Shown one piece after another: positions 45,967 through 54,147 of a stretch of 64,000 nt of DNA. The stretch covers positions 22,360 through 86,359 of the forward strand of contig JAHIUX010000063.1 of NCBI GenBank assembly GCA_018816765.1, given 5' to 3'. Under the pieces are notes generated by a model. It saw only the letters and a list, made by a program, of their open reading frames with translations. It was not told the origin of the DNA and did not search any database. The number at the start of each line of letters is the position of its first letter. The first letter of the stretch is position 1. This DNA is from Bacteroidota bacterium (lineage in GTDB: Bacteria; Bacteroidota; Bacteroidia; Bacteroidales; F082). The position numbers were made by a program, and so were the translations under genes.

Positions 45967-47490
45967 TTATTCGAGCGACCCCACAAGCGTTTCAACAGCA
46001 TGCAATATTTCACCACTTTTTACGAGGGCTTTCATCTTATTATGGTCGTCGTACAATGGCCGGTCGATTTCAAGAAAGTCGACATGCCTGCGGATCACCT
46101 CGTGGGCTTTTGTCGTGCCGGCTCCAAAGGCATATTCCCTGAAGTCGAGGGCCTGTGCTGCGGCAAAAAGTTCGATGCCGAGAATGCCATAGGCGTTGTC
46201 GAGAATCTGGTTGTTTTTGAGTGCAGTGTTCATGCCCATCGACACAAAATCTTCCTGGTCAGCCGCAGCTGGTATCGACTGTATGCTTGCCGGAGCAGAC
46301 AAAATACGCTGTTCAACAATCTGCATATCAGCCGTATATTGCGAAAGCATCAATCCCGAAAACATTCCCGCTCCTTTGGTCAGGAAAGCAGGCAAGCCTA
46401 CACTCAGGGCCGGGTTGTTGAGGCGGTTCATTCGGCGTTCCGACAACACACACACCATAGTCACGGCGATACCGGCCATATCCATGGGCAGCGACACCGG
46501 CGTTCCCTGGAAATTTGCACCCGAAAGCTGGAGGTTTTCTTCGGGGAAGAAGATCGGGTTGTCGCCAACACCGTTCAGCTCGATTTCGACCTGTGACCTG
46601 GCCCAGGCCAAGGCATCGTGAGCAGCGCCGATCACCTGCGGACTCGACCGCATGCTGTAGGCGTCCTGTACCTTGCATTTCACCCTGTTTTCGGCCAGGT
46701 CACCGCCCCTAACGATTTTATTGATGGCTGCTGCACTCCTGATGGCACCTTTGAATCCACGTACTTCGTGAATCTTTGGCGCATATGGTTTCATATTGGC
46801 TTTCAGTGCCTCAAGCGACATGGCTGCTGCAATCTCAGCCTGTTTCATCAGGTTGTTGGCATCGACAAGGAACAGGGCACTCATGGCAGTGAGCACGTTC
46901 GATCCGTTGATGGTGGCCAGGCCATCGCGGGCCTGGAGTCCGGGAACAGGAATACCGGCACGTTCAAGTGCTTCTTTGCCCGGTAGCAGTTCGCCCTGGT
47001 AAAAGGCCTTGCCTTCGCCCATCATCAGCAATGCAATCTGCGACATGGGAGCCAGGTCGCCCGATGCTCCCACGCTGCCTTTGACACACACAAAGGGTGT
47101 AACGGATTTATTCAGCATCTCGACCAGTGTCTGCGTGATTTCAATGCGGCAGCCTGAGTTACCGTGGGCGTGCACATTGATGCGTCCCAGCATGGCGCCC
47201 CTTACATGTTCGAGAGGCATGGCATCACCAATGCCTGCTGCGTGGTTGTAAATCAGGTATTTCTGAAAATCCTTCACCTGGTCATCGTTGAGCACGACTT
47301 CTGAAAACTCACCGATGCCGGTGTTGACACCATACATGATTTCACCGGCGACAATTTTTTTCTCGAGCATCGCACGGCATAGGTTTATCCGTTTTACAGC
47401 ATCAGGATGTAAGGTAACTTTTTTTCCATTGCGGGCAACCGCCATCACATCGTGGATGGTGAGGTTACTTCCGGTAATAATCAGACTCAT
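45967..47490 (-). CDS. Histidine ammonia-lyase family protein, divergent paralogue
   Basis: 507 residues. Aromatic amino acid lyase fold with the Ala-Ser-Gly at 142-144 (GSVGASGDLAP) that cyclises to the MIO cofactor, Tyr53 in YGVNTGIG, and His83 in YNHAAGIGD. Further family segments are DGLATINGSNVL, QDAYSMRSSPQVIGA and GDNPIFFPEENLQLSGANFQG (core ELNGVGDNPIFF). The HutH motif QEDHVSM reads QEDFVSM, and YNH replaces the usual SH context. The closest function could be histidine, tyrosine or another amino acid lyase, or an aminomutase. The second paralogue (48025-49545) looks canonical. No hutU, hutI or ftcD is nearby. Confidence 0.88.
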   Translation of the reverse strand: MSLIITGSNLTIHDVMAVARNGKKVTLHPDAVKRINLCRAMLEKKIVAGEIMYGVNTGIGEFSEVVLNDDQVKDFQKYLIYNHAAGIGDAMPLEHVRGAMLGRINVHAHGNSGCRIEITQTLVEMLNKSVTPFVCVKGSVGASGDLAPMSQIALLMMGEGKAFYQGELLPGKEALERAGIPVPGLQARDGLATINGSNVLTAMSALFLVDANNLMKQAEIAAAMSLEALKANMKPYAPKIHEVRGFKGAIRSAAAINKIVRGGDLAENRVKCKVQDAYSMRSSPQVIGAAHDALAWARSQVEIELNGVGDNPIFFPEENLQLSGANFQGTPVSLPMDMAGIAVTMVCVLSERRMNRLNNPALSVGLPAFLTKGAGMFSGLMLSQYTADMQIVEQRILSAPASIQSIPAAADQEDFVSMGMNTALKNNQILDNAYGILGIELFAAAQALDFREYAFGAGTTKAHEVIRRHVDFLEIDRPLYDDHNKMKALVKSGEILHAVETLVGSLE

Positions 47491-47628
47491 AGATATTTGT
47501 TTTAATGGGTTTGAAGAAGTTTATCGATCGGCTAAATTAGGCATTTTGACCAGTAAACAGCCATGGTGCCGCTGCTAAAAAAAACGAAATGTTTGCCAAA
47601 TTTTCCGGTCCGGGCCCTCAAATAGGCT

Positions 47629-47636
47629 TACTTTTG
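47629..47636 (+). promoter_or_regulatory. Thioredoxin gene -7 element
   Basis: TACTTTTG lies 21 nt before ATG 47658 and downstream of the first ATG of the longer frame, which supports the shorter protein. Confidence 0.45.
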
Positions 47637-47657
47637 CCAAACAAAACCGAACCTGCC

Positions 47658-47987
47658 ATGTCCACCGAAATGCTTCAGCTAACACTCAACGCAACAGCTT
47701 CTAGCAAAGCCATACTGGTTTATTTTTTCAGCGACCACTGTGCACCCTGCCAAAGCCTGCGCCCGAAAGTTGACGCCTTACTGAAAGAGGAATTTCCACA
47801 AATGAAGCTGATGCTCATCGATTCGGAAAAACACCCCGAGGTCACTGCACATTTCCAGGTGTTTGCCAATCCAACGCTGCTCGTTTATTTCGAGGGTCAT
47901 GAACATTACAGGCTGAGCAAGTATGTTTCCATCCCTCAGCTTGAAACAGCAGTCGAAAGGCCTTACAGCCTGCTTTTCGATAACTAA
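47658..47987 (+). CDS. Thioredoxin-family protein
   Basis: 109 residues. Active site CAPC at residues 28-31 (FFSDHCAPCQSLRP), the cis-proline segment NPTLLVYFEG, and no signal peptide with this start. It is probably a cytoplasmic disulfide reductase or a small redox chaperone. It lies between the two lyase genes on the opposite strand, divergent from the first and convergent with the second. Confidence 0.9.
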   Translation: MSTEMLQLTLNATASSKAILVYFFSDHCAPCQSLRPKVDALLKEEFPQMKLMLIDSEKHPEVTAHFQVFANPTLLVYFEGHEHYRLSKYVSIPQLETAVERPYSLLFDN

Positions 47988-48024
47988 TCAGTAAAACTTA
48001 ATCCGAAAGAAACCCCGGAATTCA

Positions 48025-49545
48025 TCAGATCCCTTCGATGAGCGCGTCCGGAATATGGAGCGGCACCGATTGCAGAAAGGCCACTGATTTTGCTATTTCG
48101 GGATACATCACCACGTCTTCTTTTACAAACGCAACCTTTTGTCTGTAAGCAGCCACAAATTCTTCAATGAATGGCGATGATTTCAGCGGCTTCCTGAACT
48201 CAAGCGCCTGAGCGGCATTATAGAGTTCGATGGCCAGTATCCGTTCGAGGTTATACACCACGCGCAGGGCCTTGGTGGCGGCATTGGCCCCCATGCTAAC
48301 ATGGTCTTCCTGTCCCTGCGACGATTCGATGGTATCGACAGAAGCCGGGCTGCACAGCTGTTTATTCTGGCTTACCAGACTGGCAGAGGTGTATTGAGGA
48401 ATCATAAAACCTGAGTTGAGGCCGGGTTCGGCGACAAGAAAAGGCGGAAGCCCCCGCTTGCCGTGAAGCAACTGGTAAGTCCGGCGTTCGGAGATGCTCC
48501 CCCACTCCGCAGCTGCAATCGACAGGTTGTCGAGGGCCAGGGCCAACGGCTGACCATGGAAGTTGCCTGCCGAAATAATCAGGTCCTCATCGGGAAAGAT
48601 GGTCGGATTATCGGTTACTGCATTGATTTCGTTGCTGAATACATAGGCCACATAGTTCACCGAATCCTTTGATGCGCCATGCACCTGTGGAATGCAGCGG
48701 AACGAATACGGATCCTGCACATGCTTTTTGGCCTGTGCAATGATTTCGCTTCCTTCGAGCAGCTTGCGTATGCGCAATGCGGTAGCAATCTGTCCTTTGT
48801 GGTGCCTGATCTGGTGCACCTGATCGAAGAATGGTTCTATCCGCCCATCGAAGGCTTCCAGCGAAATGGTCCCGATAATATCGGCCAGCATCGAAAGCCT
48901 GAATACCTTCAGGAGGCTGAAAACGCCATAAGCGCTCATGAACTGGGTGCCGTTGAGCAAGGCCAGGCCTTCCTTCGATTTCAGCTCGATGGGTTCCCAT
49001 CCGAGCTGGTGTTGCAGCTGTTCCATGGGGTACACCCTGCCCTGATACACCACTTCGCCCAGGCCCAGCAAGGGCAGCGACATATGTGCCAGTGGCGCCA
49101 GGTCGCCCGAAGCGCCCAGCGAACCCATCTGGTAAATGACTGGCAGCACACCGTGGTTAAAAAAGTCGATCAGGCGGTTCACGGTAGCCAGTTGCACGCC
49201 CGAATGACCGTACGAAAGGCTTTGGATCTTCAGCAGCAGCATCAGTTTTACGATCTCGTCGGGCACCCTTTCACCAGTGCCGCAGGCATGCGACATCACC
49301 AGGTTGCGTTGCAGCGCGCCCAGCTGATCGGCCGAGATCACCGTGTCGCATAGCGAACCAAAACCTGTTGTGATGCCATAGATGGGCTCCTTCTGTGTGG
49401 CCATCTTGGCATCGAGGTAATTTCTGCATTTTTCGATGCGTTGCACAGCGTCTGCATCAAGGGCCAGCTGGTAGTCTTCGCGCAGAATGTCGAAAATGCG
49501 TTTAAACGTCAGTTTAGCCGAACTGATATAATGAATTTTAGTCAT
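48025..49545 (-). CDS. hutH: Histidine ammonia-lyase
   Basis: 506 residues. Removes ammonia from histidine to give urocanate, the entry step of histidine breakdown. The MIO tripeptide Ala-Ser-Gly is at 145-147 (GSLGASGDLAPLAH). The HutH-type LQRNLVMSHACGTGE holds the substrate-selecting His86, and GQEDHVSMGANAA carries the expected Glu. LNGTQFMSAYG and QDPYSFRCIPQVHGA are also present. It lies 131 bp after hisS on the same strand; a shared transcript is possible but no clear promoter was seen in the gap. Confidence 0.94.
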   Translation of the reverse strand: MTKIHYISSAKLTFKRIFDILREDYQLALDADAVQRIEKCRNYLDAKMATQKEPIYGITTGFGSLCDTVISADQLGALQRNLVMSHACGTGERVPDEIVKLMLLLKIQSLSYGHSGVQLATVNRLIDFFNHGVLPVIYQMGSLGASGDLAPLAHMSLPLLGLGEVVYQGRVYPMEQLQHQLGWEPIELKSKEGLALLNGTQFMSAYGVFSLLKVFRLSMLADIIGTISLEAFDGRIEPFFDQVHQIRHHKGQIATALRIRKLLEGSEIIAQAKKHVQDPYSFRCIPQVHGASKDSVNYVAYVFSNEINAVTDNPTIFPDEDLIISAGNFHGQPLALALDNLSIAAAEWGSISERRTYQLLHGKRGLPPFLVAEPGLNSGFMIPQYTSASLVSQNKQLCSPASVDTIESSQGQEDHVSMGANAATKALRVVYNLERILAIELYNAAQALEFRKPLKSSPFIEEFVAAYRQKVAFVKEDVVMYPEIAKSVAFLQSVPLHIPDALIEGI

Positions 49546-49676
49546 GGAAATCGGTTTTATGAAATAAACAATAGATTAACGGGCATACAGGGCAGACGCT
49601 CAGGCGAGCGGCCAGCAGATTCAACGGCAGAGCGAGCTGCGGTTAACCTTGATGATGAAACCCAGAATCCAGTCCA

Positions 49677-51056
49677 TTAGCGCTGATTGTTTTGCCAATG
49701 TGCGAGGTATGCCAGTACACCGCTGACGGGTATTGTTTCCTGTGATCCGGCCACCATATCTTTTATGGTCACCGATGCGTTGGCCATTTCGGTTTCGCCG
49801 GCAAGCATCACCAGCGGAATTTTTTTCTGATCAGCATATTTCAGCTGTTTTTTCATCTTGTCGGCATCGGGATACAGTTCGGCGTTAAATCCGGCTTTTC
49901 TGATCGCAGACAGCAGTGGCAGGCAATACAGCATCTCGGCTTCCCCGAAATGTACAAACAGCACGGCTGTGTTGGCCGCGGTGGCCAAAGGGAACAGCTG
50001 CTGATCGCGCATCACGTCGTAGATGCGGTCGGCACCGAAGCTGATGCCCACCCCGGAAACGCCCGGCATACCAAAGATGCCGGTGAGGTCGTCGTAGCGT
50101 CCGCCTCCGCAGATGCTGCCCATTTGGGCATGAAGTGCCTTCACTTCGAATATTGCCCCCGTATAGTAGTTGAGTCCGCGGGCCAGCGTCAGGTCAAGCT
50201 CATAGGTAAGTCCGGGTTTGATCTGCTCCAGATAGCCGAACAACTGTGAAACCTCTTCCAGCCCCTTACGGCCTGTTTCTGAACCGCCAATGAGGCTGCC
50301 CAGCCGGGAAAGCTTTTCGGCCGAACTTCCTTCCATCTCCAAAACGGGTTGCAGCAGGCTGATCGACCCACTGCTGATGCCTTTTGATGCAAGTTCCTGG
50401 CTTACCGCTTCGATGCCGATTTTATCGAGCTTGTCGATGGCAACGGTGATGTCGGTGAGGCAATCGGGGTTCCCGATATATTCAGCGATGCCGGCAAGGA
50501 TTTTGCGGTTGTTGATTTTCACCACCACTGCCACTCCAAGCCGGGCAAAAATATCGTCGACAAGCTGCACCAGTTCGGCTTCGTTCAGCAGCGAATCGCT
50601 GCCGATCACATCGGCGTCGCACTGGGTGAACTCGCGGTAACGGCCCTTCTGGGGTCTGTCGGCGCGCCACACAGGCTGAATCTGATAGCGTTTAAAAGGA
50701 AAATTAATGTCGTTGCGGTTTTGCACCACAAAACGGGCAAAGGGCACTGTAAGGTCGTAGCGCAAGCCTTTTTCGCTGATGTGTTGGATCAGCTGAGCCG
50801 AAGAAGCTAAGCCATCCTCAGCCTGGTACCCGGCCATGAAATCGCCTGAGTTGACAATGCGGAAAAGCAGCTTGTCGCCCTCTTCACCGTATTTCCCGAG
50901 CAGGGTCGTGAGGTTTTCCATGGCTGGGGTTTCAATCGGCTGGTATCCATAGCGGTGGAATACCGTCCTGATCGTATCGAAGATATAATTCCGACGCGCT
51001 GTCTCCAGTGGACCGAAGTCACGTGTTCCTTTTGGTATTGAGGGTTTTTGGGCCAT
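49677..51056 (-). CDS. hisS: Histidyl-tRNA synthetase
   Basis: 459 residues. Charges tRNA-His. Class II motifs: motif 1 region [17 protein letters not shown]; motif 2 [20 protein letters not shown] with QCDADVIG; histidine-specific [14 protein letters not shown]; motif 3 [18 protein letters not shown]; and the anticodon-binding C-terminal domain ([19 protein letters not shown]). The -7 box at 51080 gives a short leader before ATG 51056. The neighbouring hutH means histidine use and histidine degradation genes sit side by side. Confidence 0.97.
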   Translation of the reverse strand: MAQKPSIPKGTRDFGPLETARRNYIFDTIRTVFHRYGYQPIETPAMENLTTLLGKYGEEGDKLLFRIVNSGDFMAGYQAEDGLASSAQLIQHISEKGLRYDLTVPFARFVVQNRNDINFPFKRYQIQPVWRADRPQKGRYREFTQCDADVIGSDSLLNEAELVQLVDDIFARLGVAVVVKINNRKILAGIAEYIGNPDCLTDITVAIDKLDKIGIEAVSQELASKGISSGSISLLQPVLEMEGSSAEKLSRLGSLIGGSETGRKGLEEVSQLFGYLEQIKPGLTYELDLTLARGLNYYTGAIFEVKALHAQMGSICGGGRYDDLTGIFGMPGVSGVGISFGADRIYDVMRDQQLFPLATAANTAVLFVHFGEAEMLYCLPLLSAIRKAGFNAELYPDADKMKKQLKYADQKKIPLVMLAGETEMANASVTIKDMVAGSQETIPVSGVLAYLAHWQNNQR

Positions 51057-51079
51057 TATGCTCGCTGCAATTTAAGGCA

Positions 51080-51087
51080 CAAAGGTA
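51080..51087 (-). promoter_or_regulatory. hisS -7 promoter element
   Basis: TACCTTTG on the minus strand, leaving a leader of about 17 nt. No -33 was seen at proper spacing. Confidence 0.45.
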
Positions 51088-51140
51088 AAAAAAACCGGCA
51101 TACACCGTGCACAGTGTAAAACTGTCAGCCACAGGCAGGC

Positions 51141-51626
51141 TTAGGCCTGTTCGACAGCAAGCTGTAACTGTGCCAGCACCTTAACGATGAAATCCGGGCA
51201 ATCCGGATCACCTTCGGCTGGCGCCCAGTAGGCGAAATCCTTGTCGTTGATCGGGACATAGGGGCCATCTTTGACTTCATAGGCTACCGATCCCGGCTTC
51301 AGGCTGATGATGCTGTGCCAGGTGCGGGCCGGTATTTCGCATCCATAGTCGCCCTTTTCGTGATCGAGGACGATGTGGTCGATGATCGCACCTTCAGCGT
51401 TGTACTCAACAACCAGCAGCCGCCCGCGCAGGCAGAAAAAGGCTTCTGTCTTGTCGGGGCTTTCGTGCTTATGCGGTTGTATGTATGTGCCGGGCTCCAT
51501 GGCGTTGAGCATGCGCTGCAAGGTGTCTTCGGCCCTGGGATGAAAATTGTAGTTCATCCGCCTGCGGGCTGAGGCTTTGGCCTTGTCGGAGGTGAGGCTG
51601 ATGAAGTCGTCGTTGATCTTAATCAT
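51141..51626 (-). CDS. WbuC-family cupin metalloprotein
   Basis: 161 residues. Cupin fold with PHKHESPDKTEAFFCLRGRL (metal-ligand His residues and Glu) and the second motif CEIPARTWHSIISL. It resembles WbuC, which lies in O-antigen clusters of enterobacteria; its reaction is not established. The frame opens at 51650, but ATG 51626 (MIKINDDFIS) starts the conserved region. It starts 10 bp after the nitroreductase stop, so the two form an operon. Confidence 0.85.
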   Translation of the reverse strand: MIKINDDFISLTSDKAKASARRRMNYNFHPRAEDTLQRMLNAMEPGTYIQPHKHESPDKTEAFFCLRGRLLVVEYNAEGAIIDHIVLDHEKGDYGCEIPARTWHSIISLKPGSVAYEVKDGPYVPINDKDFAYWAPAEGDPDCPDFIVKVLAQLQLAVEQA

Positions 51627-51636
51627 GGCGAATGGC

Positions 51637-52218
51637 TTAAGGTTTAACAAGGTAAATCAACGCATCCGCGCTGCGTTTGGGAACATGGTGCCTGCCCTGA
51701 TCGTCCTGCCAGTATTCCACATGGCCCTCAGCATCCATCGCTTCGATGATCACTTCCTGGTCGGGTACTCCCAAAGCAATCACCAGTACGATTTCGTACT
51801 GATCGCTGAGGTTGAAATAGCGCGCCAGCTCGTAACGGTTTACCGTCCGGATGATGCAGCCACCTAAGCCTTGTTCTGCCGCTGCGAGTAAAATGGTCTG
51901 GGCGGCAATCCCGGCATCAATATCGGCCTTGTCGTTCAGTTGTTTATCGAGCAGCATGATCAGGTAGGCCGGCGGACGCTCACGCTCCGTTGGGCCTTCC
52001 CAATCGCGCAGATACCAGGCCCATTTCAGGTGGCTAAACACAAAATCCGCATCTTCCTTTCCACTCACAAGGATATACTTCAGGGGCTGGCGGTTTTTCG
52101 ATGAGGGAGTGAAACGGGTCAGCCCGACGAATGCCTTCAGCTGTTCGGGGCTGATGGGCTCGGTGGCTTTGAATTTCCGGTATGACCGGTTGGCTTTGAT
52201 CAGGTCAATAAGGGACAT
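51637..52218 (-). CDS. Nitroreductase-family flavoprotein
   Basis: 193 residues. FMN-dependent NAD(P)H oxidoreductase fold: the N-terminal KANRSYRKFKATEPIS with the FMN-phosphate Arg residues, FTPSSKNRQPLKYILV, and AAEQGLGGCIIRTVNRYEL near the flavin. The substrate is unknown. The frame reaches 52299; ATG 52218 (MSLIDLIKANRSYRKF) is the natural start. First gene of a two-gene unit with the WbuC-like gene. Confidence 0.9.
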   Translation of the reverse strand: MSLIDLIKANRSYRKFKATEPISPEQLKAFVGLTRFTPSSKNRQPLKYILVSGKEDADFVFSHLKWAWYLRDWEGPTERERPPAYLIMLLDKQLNDKADIDAGIAAQTILLAAAEQGLGGCIIRTVNRYELARYFNLSDQYEIVLVIALGVPDQEVIIEAMDAEGHVEYWQDDQGRHHVPKRSADALIYLVKP

Positions 52219-52509
52219 ATGTGTGGTGATGAAGGTTAAGCAATGCTGGGGTTTGCACAAAATTACACAATCCCAACGAAACACAGCCTTCGGAAGCAAA
52301 GCGATGCCTGTAGCTTTATCCCGGATGTCGCACAGGAAACATGTAAGCAGTCCTTACATTAGCGAAATGCCCGGAAATTGAGCCATCACCCGGCCAGTGG
52401 CCGGTAAACCTATTTAAAAAAATTCTAAATTGCTGAATTAAAAAGAAGCTCATCTGGTGGCTAATTTGAAAGAATGTAATTTAGCGCCTTCATTAAACAC
52501 CAAAAACAT

Positions 52510-53814
52510 ATGGAACACCCTTCCCTTCAGAGCATTCCGTTATGGGCGTCAATCCCGTTTCTGGTTATCCTGCTCTTTATTGCAATCGGGCCATTGTTTT
52601 TTCACCATTGGTGGGAAAACAACCGGAACAAACTGATTGTTTCGTTGGTCCTTGGTTTACCAACTGCCATTTACCTCATTTCCAATGGCATGTCGACTGA
52701 ACTTTCGCACCAGATGTTTTTCGACTACATTCCTTTCATCATCCTGCTGGGTTCATTGTTTGTGATCACCGGTGGTATTCAACTGAAAGGTGACATCGAA
52801 GCAAAGCCAATCATCAACACAGTATTTTTGGGAATTGGGGCCGTGCTTGCATCCTTTATGGGAACCACCGGTGCCGCCATGTTATTGATCAGGCCTGTGA
52901 TTAAAACCAATTCTGAGCGTAAATTCAAGGTACACACCATACTGTTCTTTATCGCCATTGTGGCCAATGCCGGCGGGATGCTCACTCCCCTTGGCGATCC
53001 GCCATTGTTCCTGCTCTACCTCAGGGGGGCGCCATTTGAATGGTTTTTCAGCCTGACAAAAGAATGGGCTGTGGTGAACGGAATCCTGCTGCTGATTTAT
53101 TTTGTTTTTGATTCCTATTATCACAAAAAAGAACCTGCCGCCAATATTGCCCGCGACAAGAGCCAGATCGTTCCACTAAGTGTTTCGGGTCTGTATAACT
53201 TCATTTTCCTTGTGGGTGTGGTGTTGTCGGTGGCTTTCCTAAATGAGCATTATATTCACGCCATCCACGAAAACCATTATCTGGCATTTATTCGTGAAGC
53301 TTCAATGTTGTTCTTTGCAGCACTTTCACTTTATTTCACGCCAAAATTACTCCGCTCGGATAACAAATTCACCTGGACTCCCATCATCGAAGTCGCCTTC
53401 CTTTTCCTTGGCATTTTTGTAACCATGGTGCCTGCCTTGTTGTGGCTGCAGGAGAATGCACACACCCTGGGCATCGACTCGGCCAGGATGTTCTATTACG
53501 CCACTGGCGGCTTGAGCTCCTTCCTCGACAATGCACCCACTGCCCTGGCTTTCCATAAACTGGCGCTGGGCATGACCGATCCGGCTGCAACCGGACTGGT
53601 TGCCAGCATTCCACCGGAGTTTCTGTCGGCCATTTCGCTGGGCGCTGTATTTTTTGGAGCCATGACCTATATTGGTAACGGCCCCAACTTCATGGTTAAA
53701 GCCATTGCTGAAGAAAACAAGATTCCGATGCCCAGCTTTTTTGGCTATATCTTTAAGTTTTCCCTGATCATTCTGTTGCCCGTGTATATACTGACACAAG
53801 TCTTGTTCATCTGA
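52510..53814 (+). CDS. NhaD/CitMHS-type sodium:proton antiporter-like membrane protein
   Basis: 434 residues with about twelve hydrophobic spans. Motifs typical of this ion-transporter superfamily: TTGAAMLLIRPVIKTN, VANAGGMLTPLGDPPLFLLY, SFLDNAPTALAFHKLA and FFGAMTYIGNGPNFMVKAIAEE (core YIGNGPNFMVKA). It probably exchanges sodium for protons across the inner membrane; a citrate or dicarboxylate carrier in the same superfamily is the alternative. It is monocistronic; an octamer repeat array lies directly downstream. Confidence 0.88.
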   Translation: MEHPSLQSIPLWASIPFLVILLFIAIGPLFFHHWWENNRNKLIVSLVLGLPTAIYLISNGMSTELSHQMFFDYIPFIILLGSLFVITGGIQLKGDIEAKPIINTVFLGIGAVLASFMGTTGAAMLLIRPVIKTNSERKFKVHTILFFIAIVANAGGMLTPLGDPPLFLLYLRGAPFEWFFSLTKEWAVVNGILLLIYFVFDSYYHKKEPAANIARDKSQIVPLSVSGLYNFIFLVGVVLSVAFLNEHYIHAIHENHYLAFIREASMLFFAALSLYFTPKLLRSDNKFTWTPIIEVAFLFLGIFVTMVPALLWLQENAHTLGIDSARMFYYATGGLSSFLDNAPTALAFHKLALGMTDPAATGLVASIPPEFLSAISLGAVFFGAMTYIGNGPNFMVKAIAEENKIPMPSFFGYIFKFSLIILLPVYILTQVLFI

Positions 53815-53871
53815 TCGGGCAGGTTGTTCATTATTCAGAGACTGTCTTACTGAGGCGGTCTCTTTTTTTTT

Positions 53872-54095
53872 GTGTTGCTGTGCTGTTGTGATGCTGTGAT
53901 GCTGTGCTGTTGTGATGCTGTGATGCTGTGATGCTGGGTTGCTGTGTTGCTGTGCTATTGTGCTGCTGTGCTGCTGTGCTGCTGTGCTGTTGTGATGCTG
54001 TGCTGCTGTGCTGTTGTGATGCTGTGCTGTTGTGATGCTGTGCTGTTGTGATGCTGTGATGCTGTGTTGCTGTGATGCTGGGTTGCTGGATTGCT
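53872..54095. repeat. 28-copy octanucleotide tandem repeat
   Basis: 224 bp made of exactly 28 consecutive 8-bp units of the type GTGnTGnT. The commonest are GTGATGCT and GTGCTGTT, with variants GTGCTGCT, GTGTTGCT, GGGTTGCT and one GTGCTATT. There are no spacers. The array is strand-asymmetric (G and T on plus). It is non-coding and sits between two convergent genes, just before the hairpin at 54100-54125. Confidence 0.95.
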
Positions 54096-54099
54096 GTGC

Positions 54100-54125
54100 C
54101 CCGTCTCGGCCTTAGACGAGACGGG
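54100..54125. terminator. Hairpin beside the octamer array
   Basis: Stem CCCGTCTCG (54100-54108) / CGAGACGGG (54117-54125) with an 8-nt loop. It lies 22 bp after the ettA stop on the minus strand. There is no U-tract on either side, so its role as terminator is only likely by position. Confidence 0.45.
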
Positions 54126-54147
54126 ATTGGATCCTTGAATTAACAGG

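Noticed and set aside
53872..54095. CRISPR array
   Set aside because: Units are 8 bp and contiguous, with no unique spacers and no cas genes nearby.
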